From NCBI RefSeq assembly GCF_018334155.1, contig NZ_JAGXTP010000003.1:124001-188000 (forward strand): a stretch of 64,000 nt of DNA, in the 5' to 3' direction. This document shows, piece after piece, positions 54,840-63,484 of the stretch. Source of the stretch: Devosia litorisediminis (lineage in GTDB: Bacteria > Pseudomonadota > Alphaproteobacteria > Rhizobiales > Devosiaceae). The first letter of the stretch is position 1; each line of letters begins with the position of its first letter. The notes under the pieces are model-generated. The model ran no database searches and was not told the DNA's origin. It saw nothing but the letters and a program-made list of their open reading frames with translations. Both the position numbers and the translations under genes were made by a program.

Positions 54840-54864
54840 ATCGGTGTCATGACATCGGTGTCAT
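54835..54864 (+). promoter_or_regulatory. Tandem palindromic operator of the LacI regulator
   Basis: ATGACATCGGTGTC occurs twice in a row with a trailing AT, giving two copies of the palindrome TGACA-N4-TGTCA with a 14-base period. It lies 28 bases before the regulator's ATG and covers the -10 region, indicating autorepression of the whole operon. Confidence 0.75.
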
Positions 54865-54892
54865 AAATCATGCATGACGTCAGGGAGGCCAA

Positions 54893-55975
54893 ATGGCTAC
54901 GATTTACGACGTCGCGAAAGCGGCCAATGTATCCCCCAAAACGGTCAGCCGCGTGCTCAACAGCGATGCACCGGTCGGCAAGAAGACGCGCGATGCCGTC
55001 GAGGCAGCCATGGCCGCTCTGGGTTATGTGCCCTCCAGCGCCGCGCGCATGATGCGCTCCAATCGCTCCGGGCTGATCGGCCTGATTACCGGCGCCATTT
55101 CCACCACCGCGCAGGACACGCAGATTTCGGGCCTGCCCGAACTGCAGATCGTCCAGGGCATTCAGACCGTCATCGCTCCCAGCGGCAACACGCTGATGAT
55201 CGCCGATACCGGTGGCGATTCCAGCCGCGTCCCTGGCCTGATCGATACCTTCATCCAGCACCGCGTCGAAGGCCTGCTCTACGTCGCCGAATACCACCAG
55301 CAGGTGCACCTGCCCAAGGTGCCGGCCAACACCCCCATGGTGCTGGTTAACTGCTTTGACGAGAACAACACGCCTGCCGTCATTCCCGATGATCGGCGCG
55401 GCCAGCGCGAACTGGTCAGCCGCCTGATCCAGGCCGGCCACGATCGCATCGCCTATCTCACCCTGCGCGAAAACATCATTGCCACGCCCCTGCGCAAGCA
55501 GGGCTATCGCGATGCCCTTGAGGCGGCTGGCCTGCCCTATGATCCAGCACTGGTTCAGGCCTGCGAAATCGACAATCCCGAAGGTGAAACCCAGGTGCTC
55601 TGGGATGCCATCGACACCATGCTGCGCTTTGACCAGCCGCCCACCGTGATCTGCTGCGGCAATGACCGGCTGGCGCTCAAGGTCTACGGCATTCTGCGCT
55701 CGCGCGGCATGAAGGTGCCTGATGAGATTTCGGTCGCCGGCTACGACAATTACCGTGTCATCGCCGAGACCCTTTATCCCCCGCTCACCACGGTGGAACT
55801 GCCCTACACCGCCATCGGCGTGCGCGCAGCGCAGCGCCTGCTTGGCATGATTTCCGGCGAAAGCCGGGACAGCGCCAACCCCGCCATTGTGGCCGGGCCG
55901 GTGCATTGGCGTGGCTCTGTCACCGAGCAGCGCCGCTCCAACGTCACGCAGCTAAAAATACTCAGGGAGGATTGA
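54893..55975 (+). CDS. LacI-family transcriptional repressor of the sugar operon
   Basis: 360 residues. The N-terminal helix-turn-helix and hinge (ATIYDVAKAANVSPKTVSRV; MAALGYVPSSAARMMRS) are followed by a periplasmic-binding-protein-like sugar domain (about 60-345). GGAGG lies upstream. It starts the operon, three bases ahead of the binding-protein gene, and has a tandem palindromic operator in its own promoter. It is likely released by the sugar imported by the operon, probably a fructoside, given the GH32-like enzyme. Confidence 0.95.
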   Translation: MATIYDVAKAANVSPKTVSRVLNSDAPVGKKTRDAVEAAMAALGYVPSSAARMMRSNRSGLIGLITGAISTTAQDTQISGLPELQIVQGIQTVIAPSGNTLMIADTGGDSSRVPGLIDTFIQHRVEGLLYVAEYHQQVHLPKVPANTPMVLVNCFDENNTPAVIPDDRRGQRELVSRLIQAGHDRIAYLTLRENIIATPLRKQGYRDALEAAGLPYDPALVQACEIDNPEGETQVLWDAIDTMLRFDQPPTVICCGNDRLALKVYGILRSRGMKVPDEISVAGYDNYRVIAETLYPPLTTVELPYTAIGVRAAQRLLGMISGESRDSANPAIVAGPVHWRGSVTEQRRSNVTQLKILRED

Positions 55976-55977
55976 GA

Positions 55978-57234
55978 ATGAACAAGTTCGCAGCCGTCAC
56001 CGGCCTGCTCATGGGCGCCACGCTGTTCAGTGGTTCGGCCATGGCCCAGACCACGCTGTCCATGTGGTATCACGGCGCCGGCAATGAAGTGGAAGCCGGC
56101 ATCATCAATGATCTGGTCAGCGATTTTAACGCCAGCCAGTCCGATTGGGTGGTTGAGCTCGAGAGCTTCCCCCAGGCCGCCTATAACGACAGCGTGGTCG
56201 CGGGCGCCTTGGCGGGCAATCTGCCCGACATTCTGGACGTCGATGGCCCCGTCATGCCCAACTGGGCCTGGTCGGGTTACATGCAGCCGCTGCAGATCGA
56301 CGAATCCAAGATCGCCAATTTCCTGCCCGGCACCAAGGGCATGTGGGATGGCAAGCTCTACTCCATCGGCCTATGGGATGCCGCGGTCGCGCTGGTGACA
56401 CGCCAGTCCATTCTCGATGATCTGGGTCTGCGCACACCGACCCTGGATGAGCCCTGGACCCGTGACGAATTCATGGCCGCGCTGGAAGCCGCCAAGGCGT
56501 CGGGCAAGTATCAGGCTGCCTTTGATCCCGGCATGGCCTGGACCGGCGAATGGTACCCCTATGCGTTCTCGCCCTTCCTGCAGAGCTTTGGTGGCGACAT
56601 CATCGACCGCTCCACATACACCACCGCCGAAGGCGTGCTGAACGGCGATGAAGCCATTGCTTTTGGCGAATGGTGGCAGAGCCTGTTCACCGAGGGCTAT
56701 TCGCAGGCCACCCAGGACCCCGCTGACCGCGATGCCGGTTTCGCTGACGGCAAATATGCCTTCTCCTGGAACGGCAACTGGGCAGCCCTGGGGGCACTGG
56801 GCGCCTTTGATGACGCCCTGTTCCTGCCAGCGCCAGATTTCGGCAATGGCCCCAAGATCGGTGCTGCTTCCTGGCAGTTTGGCATCTCGGCTGCCTCCGA
56901 GCATCCCGATGGCGCCTCTGCCTTCATCGAGTTTGCCCTGCAGGACAAGTACCTGACAGCCTTCTCCGATGGCATTGGCCTGATCCCGCCAACCCCCGGC
57001 TCTGCTGCGGCCTCGATCAATTACAAGGACGGCGGCCCGATGGCTGACTTCTATGAACTCTCCGCCCAGCAGGCTCTGCTGCGCCCCGTGACCCCCGGTT
57101 ACGTGGTCGCCGCCAAGGTGTTCGAAAAGGCGCTGGCCGATATCGCCAATGGTGCAGATGTTGCCGACACCCTTGATGCCGCCGTCGACGAGATCGACGC
57201 CGACATCGCCAAGAACGGCAATTACGGCTTCTAG
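55978..57234 (+). CDS. Sugar ABC transporter binding protein
   Basis: 418 residues with a signal peptide of about 23 residues ending SGSAMA before QTTLSMWYHGAGNEVEAG. This is a family-1 extracellular solute-binding protein with the pattern SVVAGALAGNLPDILDVDGP and the aromatic-rich pocket segments YPYAFSPFLQSFGGDI and GKYAFSWNGNWA. It would bind an oligosaccharide, probably sucrose-like. It starts right after lacI and is separated from the permeases by a hairpin, a common way to keep binding-protein mRNA abundant. Confidence 0.94.
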   Translation: MNKFAAVTGLLMGATLFSGSAMAQTTLSMWYHGAGNEVEAGIINDLVSDFNASQSDWVVELESFPQAAYNDSVVAGALAGNLPDILDVDGPVMPNWAWSGYMQPLQIDESKIANFLPGTKGMWDGKLYSIGLWDAAVALVTRQSILDDLGLRTPTLDEPWTRDEFMAALEAAKASGKYQAAFDPGMAWTGEWYPYAFSPFLQSFGGDIIDRSTYTTAEGVLNGDEAIAFGEWWQSLFTEGYSQATQDPADRDAGFADGKYAFSWNGNWAALGALGAFDDALFLPAPDFGNGPKIGAASWQFGISAASEHPDGASAFIEFALQDKYLTAFSDGIGLIPPTPGSAAASINYKDGGPMADFYELSAQQALLRPVTPGYVVAAKVFEKALADIANGADVADTLDAAVDEIDADIAKNGNYGF

Positions 57235-57257
57235 GTCGGTCCCCTCCCGGTCCTGGT

Positions 57258-57283
57258 GGGACCCCGGTTAAGGCCGGGGTCCC
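57258..57283 (+). terminator. Intercistronic hairpin after the binding-protein gene
   Basis: GGGACCCCGG-TTAAGG-CCGGGGTCCC, a perfect 10-base stem with a 6-base loop and no long T-run. It lies between the binding protein and the first permease. It probably stabilises the upstream mRNA or lowers read-through rather than ending the operon. Confidence 0.6.
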
Positions 57284-57307
57284 GTATTTCAGCAAGGTGA
57301 ATTGACC

Positions 57308-58381
57308 ATGGCATCCAAATTTACCCGATCCAATCGCGCCGGTTGGCTCATGGCAGGCCCGGCAACCGCGCTGATGGCCGGGTTTATCATCCTGCCCTTC
57401 ATCTTTGCCATTGTGCTCAGCTTCACCAATCAGCGGCTGATCTCACCCAACCCCACAGAATTTGTCGGCCTGTCCAATTACGAGCAATTGCTCGGCGTGG
57501 GCGTGCTGACGCTGGACCCGCTGCGCGACGACGCCGGCACCGTCATGCGTGACGATGACGGCGCGGTTGAATACCCCTCGGTCCGGCGCCTGGTTCGCAA
57601 CAATCCCGACTATCCGCAATATGCCGGCATGCGCGAATGGTTCAGCGTGCCCTTTGGCGAGGCGCGCAGCTTCGTGCTGGTGCGCGACGTGGTGTTCATG
57701 AAGGCTCTGGTCAACACCTTCCTGTTCGTGTTGATCGTCGCCCCCGTACAGGGCGCTCTGGCGCTTGGATTGGCACTGCTGATCAATCAGCGCCTGCGCG
57801 GCATCAATCTGTTCCGCGCCATCTATTTCATGCCCGTGGTGGTTTCCATCGTGGTGGTCTCCCTGCTCTGGCGCTTCATCTATGACGGCAATAGCGGGCT
57901 GCTTAACAATCTGCTGGGGGCGATCAGTTTTGGCGCCATCCCCAAAATCGACTGGCTGGGCAATCCCTCCACCGCCCTGGGCGCCATCATGGCCATGTCA
58001 ATCTGGCAGGCGGTTGGCTTTCACATGGTGATCTGGCTTTCGGGCCTGCAGACCATCAGTCCAACGCTCTATGAAGCGGCCGCCATTGAAGGCGCCAGCC
58101 CGTGGCAGACCTTTCGCTATGTCACCTGGCCGGGGCTGCGCAACACCGCCATTCTGGTGCTGATCGTGATCACCATGCAGGCCTTTGCCCTGTTCGCCCA
58201 GATCGACGTGATGACCGGCGGCGGACCGCTCGATTCCACCCAGACCATTGTCTTCCAGGCCGTCGAGCGCGGCTATGGCAAGCAGGACATTTCCGGCGGC
58301 TCGGCCATCTCGGTCATTCTGTTCGTGCTGGTGCTGTCCATTTCTCTGCTGCAACGCTGGCTCACGCGGGAGAAGGCATGA
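57308..58381 (+). CDS. Sugar ABC transporter permease, MalF-like
   Basis: 357 residues from the ATG with AAGGTGA upstream. About six membrane segments. An insert of about 100 residues follows the first segment (about 55-130; LDPLRDDAGTVMRDDDGAVE), similar in place to the MalF periplasmic loop. The EAA coupling loop is YEAAAIEGASPWQTFRYVTW. The stop overlaps the next permease start. Confidence 0.95.
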   Translation: MASKFTRSNRAGWLMAGPATALMAGFIILPFIFAIVLSFTNQRLISPNPTEFVGLSNYEQLLGVGVLTLDPLRDDAGTVMRDDDGAVEYPSVRRLVRNNPDYPQYAGMREWFSVPFGEARSFVLVRDVVFMKALVNTFLFVLIVAPVQGALALGLALLINQRLRGINLFRAIYFMPVVVSIVVVSLLWRFIYDGNSGLLNNLLGAISFGAIPKIDWLGNPSTALGAIMAMSIWQAVGFHMVIWLSGLQTISPTLYEAAAIEGASPWQTFRYVTWPGLRNTAILVLIVITMQAFALFAQIDVMTGGGPLDSTQTIVFQAVERGYGKQDISGGSAISVILFVLVLSISLLQRWLTREKA

Positions 58382-59259
58382 TGGCCAATATCGCCTCCGA
58401 CAATCACGGCCTGCGCCTGTTCGTCCGCTATGCGGTGCTGGTGCTAATAGCGGTGATCTTCATCTTTCCGCTGGTCTTCATGCTCATGTCGAGCCTGAAA
58501 CCCGACCAGCAATTGCTGATCGATACCAAAAGCCTGGCCGCCTTCCTGCCGGTGGGCGACATCTCGCTGGACAATTATGCGGCCGCCTTCCGCCGGGCGC
58601 CGGTAGGCCTGTTCGTGTTCAACTCGGTGCTGATCACCGGGGTGACCGTCCTGCTCTCGCTGATCGTGTGTTCAGCCGCTGCCTTTGCCTTTGTCTTCAT
58701 CGACTGGCGCGGTCGCGAACTGATCCTGACCATCATTCTGGCCACGCTGATCGTGCCGTTCGAAACCATCGCCATTCCGCTGCTGCTGATCTCCTCCAAA
58801 CTGCCCTGGATCGGGCTGGACGGGCTGACCTATGGCTGGCTCAATTCCTATCAGGTACAGATTGTCCCCTTCATCACCGATGGTCTGACCATTTTCCTGT
58901 TCGTGCAGTATTTCAAGGATTTGCCGGGCGAACTGATCGAGGCGGCACGCGTCGAGGGTGCCAGCTGGTGGCAGGTCTATCGTCGCGTGGTCATGCCGCT
59001 GGCTGGCCCGGTGCTGGCAACCGCGGCGATTCTGAAATTCCTTGCCATGTATAACCAGTATCTGTGGCCACTCATGGTGGTGCAGCAGGAGGCCTATCGG
59101 CCCGTCATGGTGGGGCTGCAGTATTTCTTCCAGCTCAACCGGGCCTGGGGCGAGATCATGGCCTATCTTTCCATGATCACCGTGCCTGTGCTGGCCTTCT
59201 ACCTTTTCCTGCAACGCGCATTTATTGCCTCGATCGCCTCGACCGGCGTCAAGGGCTGA
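58378..59259 (+). CDS. Sugar ABC transporter permease, MalG-like
   Basis: 293 residues (two adjacent ATGs; the first overlaps the previous stop as ATGA and has GGGAG in front). Six membrane segments, with the EAA loop IEAARVEGASWWQVYRRVVM near residue 220. It forms the heteromeric channel with the preceding permease. Confidence 0.95.
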   Translation: MMANIASDNHGLRLFVRYAVLVLIAVIFIFPLVFMLMSSLKPDQQLLIDTKSLAAFLPVGDISLDNYAAAFRRAPVGLFVFNSVLITGVTVLLSLIVCSAAAFAFVFIDWRGRELILTIILATLIVPFETIAIPLLLISSKLPWIGLDGLTYGWLNSYQVQIVPFITDGLTIFLFVQYFKDLPGELIEAARVEGASWWQVYRRVVMPLAGPVLATAAILKFLAMYNQYLWPLMVVQQEAYRPVMVGLQYFFQLNRAWGEIMAYLSMITVPVLAFYLFLQRAFIASIASTGVKG

Positions 59260-59271
59260 CGGAGTTTACTG

Positions 59272-60264
59272 ATGGTTCTCGCACTCGACACCAAATGGAT
59301 CTGGGACAGCTGGTATGTTCGCGATGGCGACCACTACCACGGCTATTTCCTGCAGGCGGACCGCAGCCTGGGCGATCCCGATTTGCGCCATTTCAATGTC
59401 TCGCAGGGGCATGCCGTCTCCACCGATCTGGTCAACTGGACCCATCTGGGTACCTGCCTGCGCCCGGCGCCCGGGCCGGCCTGGGACGACATGACCACCT
59501 GGACCGGTTCGGTTGTTCAGGGCGATGATGGCGTCTGGCATCTGTTCTACACCGGCTCGCGTCAGTCCGAGCAGGGCATGTATCAGCGCATCGGCCACGC
59601 CACTTCGAGCGATATGCACAACTGGGTCCGCGTCGGCGACCAGCCTTGCCTGGACCTGACGGGCCCGGCGGCAAAATTCTACGAGGCCGAGCATATGGTG
59701 GGCCACTGGCACGACCGGGCCATGCGCGATCCCTGGGTGATGCGTGACCCCGCCGGCGATGGCTGGCTGATGTATTTCACCGCTCGCGTGCCCGGCGTTG
59801 AAGAACCCAATGCCGGTGGCGCCGTCGGTTTCGCCAAATCGCCCGACCTGATGACCTGGACGCTGCAGCCACCCGTCTTTTCCGGCGGCTTTGGCCAGCT
59901 TGAAGTGCCACAGGTCTTCCGCGTCGAGGACAAATGGTACTGCCTGTTCTGCACCGATTCTTCCCATTGGTCCGAGGCCTATAAGGCGGTCAATCCGCAA
60001 TCGCCGGTCGCGGGCAATCACTACCTGATCGCCGATGATCCACGCGGCCCCTGGCAGATCGCTCCCGGTCCCTTCCTCGATGGCGCCAAGCCCTGCCGCC
60101 GCTACGCCGCACGCATTGTCGAGACCGATGACGGCCTGCGCATTCTGGGCTTTGCCGATGGCGGCAAGGACAATTTTGGCGGCTATGTCATGGATCCAGA
60201 ACCCGTCGTGGTGGGCCAGGACGGTCTGCTTTCAGTCATCCCCACAGTTCAAGCGGCGGAGTAG
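59272..60264 (+). CDS. GH32-like beta-fructosidase, cytoplasmic
   Basis: 330 residues, ATG with GGAG upstream and 12 bases after the permease. Five-bladed beta-propeller motifs can be seen: the nucleophile candidate Asp12 (KWIWDSWYV, in place of the usual WMNDPNG), the stabilising R152-D153-P154 (AMRDPWVM) and the acid/base candidate Glu211 (GQLEVPQVF, in place of EC). There is no signal peptide and no C-terminal GH32 beta-sandwich, so it is shorter than typical invertases. It would cleave the imported fructoside inside the cell. GH43/GH68 membership is a possible alternative, as these clans share the fold. Confidence 0.85.
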   Translation: MVLALDTKWIWDSWYVRDGDHYHGYFLQADRSLGDPDLRHFNVSQGHAVSTDLVNWTHLGTCLRPAPGPAWDDMTTWTGSVVQGDDGVWHLFYTGSRQSEQGMYQRIGHATSSDMHNWVRVGDQPCLDLTGPAAKFYEAEHMVGHWHDRAMRDPWVMRDPAGDGWLMYFTARVPGVEEPNAGGAVGFAKSPDLMTWTLQPPVFSGGFGQLEVPQVFRVEDKWYCLFCTDSSHWSEAYKAVNPQSPVAGNHYLIADDPRGPWQIAPGPFLDGAKPCRRYAARIVETDDGLRILGFADGGKDNFGGYVMDPEPVVVGQDGLLSVIPTVQAAE

Positions 60265-60268
60265 CCCC

Positions 60269-61342
60269 ATGGCGCAGGTTTCCCTCAAGGCCATCAAGAA
60301 GAACTACGGCGCCACCCAGGTGATCAAGGGCGTCGATATCGAGATCGGCGATGGCGAATTCGTGGTGTTTGTTGGCCCATCGGGATGCGGGAAATCCACC
60401 CTGCTGCGCATGATCGCCGGGCTTGAAGACATCTCGGGGGGCACGCTGACCATTGGCGACACCGTGGTCAACGACCTGCCCCCCAAGGATCGCCGCATTG
60501 CCATGGTGTTCCAGAGCTATGCGATTTTCCCGCACATGACCGTGCGCGAAAACCTCGCCTTCGGGCTGACCATCGCCAATGCCCCGCAGGCCGAAAAGGA
60601 CGCCAAGGTCGCCGAGGCCGCCCGCATCCTGCAAATGGAGCATCTGCTCGATCGCCGCCCCAGCCAGCTCTCGGGCGGGCAGCGCCAGCGCGTTGCCATC
60701 GGCCGCGCCATTGTGCGCAAGCCGGCCGTGTTTCTGTTCGATGAACCGCTGAGCAATCTCGATGCCGCGCTGCGCGTCGACATGCGCATGGAGCTCTCCA
60801 AACTGCATGCCGATCTGGGCGCGACCATGGTCTATGTCACCCATGATCAGGTCGAAGCCATGACGCTGGCCGACAAGATCGTGGTGCTCAATGGCGGCGT
60901 GGTGCAGCAGATCGGCACCCCGCTCGAGCTCTATCACACCCCGGCAAACCTGTTTGTGGCAGGCTTTATGGGCTCGCCAAAGATGAACCTGCTCAAGGCA
61001 AGGATCGAGGCAATCGGCCCCGACAGCGTCACCGTGACCTCGCAGGATCTGGGCAGCATGGTGCTGCCCCGCACCAATCCCGAGCTCAAGCTGGGTGATG
61101 ATGTCACCGTGGGCCTGCGTCCGCACCATCTGGGGGAAACGGGCGATCACCGCATTGAAGGGCGCATTGTGCTGGTGGAACGGCTCGGCAATGAAACACT
61201 GGCCGCCATGCAACTCAAATCGGGTCAGCAGATCATTGCTGCCCTGCCCGGCGATGTTGCCGTGGCTGCTGGCGAAACCCTGAGCCTGGCTACCCAGGCC
61301 GACAAGGCCAGCCTGTTCCTGCCGTCAGGCGATGCCGCCTGA
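60269..61342 (+). CDS. Sugar ABC transporter ATPase, UgpC/MalK-like
   Basis: 357 residues from MAQVSLKAIKKNYG. Walker A GPSGCGKSTLLRMIAG, Q-loop FQSYAIFPHMTV, signature LSGGQRQRVAIGRA, Walker B VFLFDEPLSNLDAAL and the switch His of YVTHDQVEAMTLAD are intact. A C-terminal OB-type (TOBE) regulatory domain starts near residue 235 (FMGSPKMNLLKA). It completes the transporter with the two permeases and the binding protein, and is the last gene of the LacI operon. Confidence 0.96.
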   Translation: MAQVSLKAIKKNYGATQVIKGVDIEIGDGEFVVFVGPSGCGKSTLLRMIAGLEDISGGTLTIGDTVVNDLPPKDRRIAMVFQSYAIFPHMTVRENLAFGLTIANAPQAEKDAKVAEAARILQMEHLLDRRPSQLSGGQRQRVAIGRAIVRKPAVFLFDEPLSNLDAALRVDMRMELSKLHADLGATMVYVTHDQVEAMTLADKIVVLNGGVVQQIGTPLELYHTPANLFVAGFMGSPKMNLLKARIEAIGPDSVTVTSQDLGSMVLPRTNPELKLGDDVTVGLRPHHLGETGDHRIEGRIVLVERLGNETLAAMQLKSGQQIIAALPGDVAVAAGETLSLATQADKASLFLPSGDAA

Positions 61343-61400
61343 GGCAAAAGCCGCGACCCGCGCAGATTGTCCGGGCTTCTGCAAACCGCGTCTTCAACCC

Positions 61401-61425
61401 GGTCTCTGGGCTTTGTCCCAGAACC
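61401..61425. terminator. Weak hairpin between convergent operons
   Basis: GGTCTCTGGG / CCCAGAACC forms a stem with one bulge around the loop CTTTGT, between the ATPase stop (61342) and the HisD-like stop (61509). There is no T-run. Confidence 0.3.
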
Positions 61426-61508
61426 AGCCCACCATGAGGCCAAGAACGGCCAGCTACGCCGCCGTTGCCAAGATTGGCTGATGCGGGAGCGTATCCAGAC
61501 GGCGAAGT

Positions 61509-62837
61509 TTACTCGACAGACGCCGCAGGAACACTCGCCCCCGTGCCATAGGGCACATTGCGCCCGCCATAGCGGCGCACGCGTATATTGGCCTGCTCGG
61601 CATGGCCGACAAAGCCCTCCAGCATGGAGAGGCGCGAGCCATATTCGCCGATCATGCTTGATGCTGCATCGGTCGTGACTGTCTGCCAGGTGCAGGTCTT
61701 GAGGAACTTGCCCACCCACAGCCCTCCAGTATAGCGCGCTGCGCGCATGGTGGGCAGCGTATGGTTGGTGCCGATGACCTTGTCGCCATAGGCAACATTG
61801 GTGCGCGGCCCGAGAAACAGTGCTCCGTAATTGCGCAGATTATCCCGGAACCACAGATCGCGGTCGGTCATCACCTGCACATGTTCCGAAGCGATCCGAT
61901 CCGCTTCGACCAGCATCTCGGCATGGCTGTCGCAGACAATGATTTCGCCAAAATCGGTCCAGGAGGTCCGTGCAATTTCACCCGTCGGCAGAATGGCCAG
62001 CAGCCGCTCGATTTCCGCCATGGTATCGCGTGCCAGCTTTTCCGACGTCGTCAGCAAGATAGCCGGTGAGGTCGGACCATGCTCGGCCTGCCCCAATAGG
62101 TCAGTAGCGCAGATTTCCCCGTCAACGCTCTCATCGGCGATGATCAGCGTTTCGGTCGGACCGGCGAACAGGTCGATACCGACCCGGCCAAACAGCTGCC
62201 GCTTGGCCTCGGCAACAAAGGCATTGCCGGGGCCCACCAGCATATCGATGGGCGCGATTGTCTCGGTACCGATCGCCATGGCGCCAATGGCCTGAATGCC
62301 ACCCAGCACGTAGATTTCGTCAGCGCCCGCCATGGCCTGCGCTGCCACCACCGCTGGGGCGGGCTTGCCGCCAAAAGGCGGCGCACAGGTAATTACCCGC
62401 TCGCAACCGGCGACCTTGGCGGTGATCACCGACATATGGGCCGATGCCAGCAAGGGGTATTTCCCCCCCGGCACATAGCACCCCACCGCACTGATCGGCA
62501 CATGCTTGTGACCCAGCGTCACGCCGGGCAGCGTCTCCACTTCGAGTTCAAGCATGGTGTCTTTTTGCAGTCGTGCGAAATTGCGCACCTGCGTCTGGGC
62601 GAACTCGATATCGTGCAGATCCTGCGCGCTCAACTGTGCCAGGCAGGCATCGATGTCCCGCTGGCTGAGGCGGAATTCAGGGGCATGCCAATTGTCGAAC
62701 TTTGCCGACAGCTCACGCACCGCCGTGTCACCGCGCGCATCGATATCGGCCAGAATGGCTTCCACCGTAGTGCGGACCTGTTGATCCGCCTGCGCGCGCG
62801 CCGCAGCATCCTTGCCGCGCTTGAGCCATACCGGCAT
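61509..62837 (-). CDS. Histidinol-dehydrogenase-family enzyme, HpsN-like
   Basis: 442 residues, GAGGAG before the ATG. The HisD fold is clear ([85 protein letters not shown]). Its end ([18 protein letters not shown]) and starting WLKRGKDAA match the catabolic branch typified by sulfopropanediol 3-dehydrogenase (HpsN) rather than the histidine biosynthesis enzyme. No his genes are nearby; the upstream partners are a cupin and an aldo/keto reductase. It likely oxidises an alcohol twice to an acid using NAD+ and zinc; the substrate is unknown. Confidence 0.9.
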   Translation of the reverse strand: MPVWLKRGKDAAARAQADQQVRTTVEAILADIDARGDTAVRELSAKFDNWHAPEFRLSQRDIDACLAQLSAQDLHDIEFAQTQVRNFARLQKDTMLELEVETLPGVTLGHKHVPISAVGCYVPGGKYPLLASAHMSVITAKVAGCERVITCAPPFGGKPAPAVVAAQAMAGADEIYVLGGIQAIGAMAIGTETIAPIDMLVGPGNAFVAEAKRQLFGRVGIDLFAGPTETLIIADESVDGEICATDLLGQAEHGPTSPAILLTTSEKLARDTMAEIERLLAILPTGEIARTSWTDFGEIIVCDSHAEMLVEADRIASEHVQVMTDRDLWFRDNLRNYGALFLGPRTNVAYGDKVIGTNHTLPTMRAARYTGGLWVGKFLKTCTWQTVTTDAASSMIGEYGSRLSMLEGFVGHAEQANIRVRRYGGRNVPYGTGASVPAASVE

Positions 62838-62883
62838 GCCTGCTTCTCCTCAAATTGTTGCGCCTGTGTGCAGAAAACGCGCG

Positions 62884-63447
62884 CTAGAGCGCGTCCAGAC
62901 CATCGCGGAAATCGTTGAGATCAGCCTCGACCGTTGATGGCGCCTCGATCCACTCGATCATGGCTTCTCCGGTGACCGGATCGCGCGGGGGAATGGGCAG
63001 CATCATAATGCGCTTGGCTGCGGCACGCCGCAGCTCTTCGGTCAGATGCTCTTCCTGCATATTGTCCCAGTCGCGACCATCGGGATAACCGCCAACCATG
63101 AGCACATCATCGGACTGACCGACCATGCTGTGCGACACCCCGGCGGGCATCACGATCACATCGCCCGCATTCACGCGCATGCGCAGCCCGCCCTTGCCGA
63201 ACAGCTCGACCTCCATCCAGCCTGCGGCCACGCCCAGGCATTCATGCGTGGTCGAATGGAAATGGGGATAGGTATAGACCCCCGGATAGCGCCAGTTGTT
63301 CAGCCAGCCATTGCCGCGAAAACGTGCCTGAACGGCGTCCGCGCCGCCGCCCGGAATACCATTGCGATGCACCAGCAGCGGAAACCGGCTGTTTGGCAGC
63401 ATGCCATTGGGCCGCGACCAATGCTGCTCGACCTCGATCCTGGACAT
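62884..63447 (-). CDS. Cupin-domain protein
   Basis: 187 residues, AGGGAG before the ATG. A single cupin barrel with the metal-site segment YTYPHFHSTTHECLG (three His and a Glu) and the second motif AGDVIVMPAGVSHSMVG, resembling the YjlB-type cupins of unknown role. It lies 46 bases before the HisD-like gene and 37 bases after the aldo/keto reductase, on the same strand, so it is likely part of one catabolic unit. It may be an isomerase or a sugar-binding protein. Confidence 0.9.
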   Translation of the reverse strand: MSRIEVEQHWSRPNGMLPNSRFPLLVHRNGIPGGGADAVQARFRGNGWLNNWRYPGVYTYPHFHSTTHECLGVAAGWMEVELFGKGGLRMRVNAGDVIVMPAGVSHSMVGQSDDVLMVGGYPDGRDWDNMQEEHLTEELRRAAAKRIMMLPIPPRDPVTGEAMIEWIEAPSTVEADLNDFRDGLDAL

Positions 63448-63484
63448 TGCTCTCTCCCTTCAGTTCTCAAATGGCGTTGCGGTA

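Noticed and set aside
54684..54892. Possible SAM-II riboswitch before metY
   Set aside because: Common upstream of met genes in alphaproteobacteria, but the conserved core and pseudoknot pattern could not be found in the leader.
61509..62837. Biosynthetic histidinol dehydrogenase hisD
   Set aside because: Sequence features such as the WLKRG start and [15 protein letters not shown] end fit the catabolic HpsN branch, and no his genes adjoin it.
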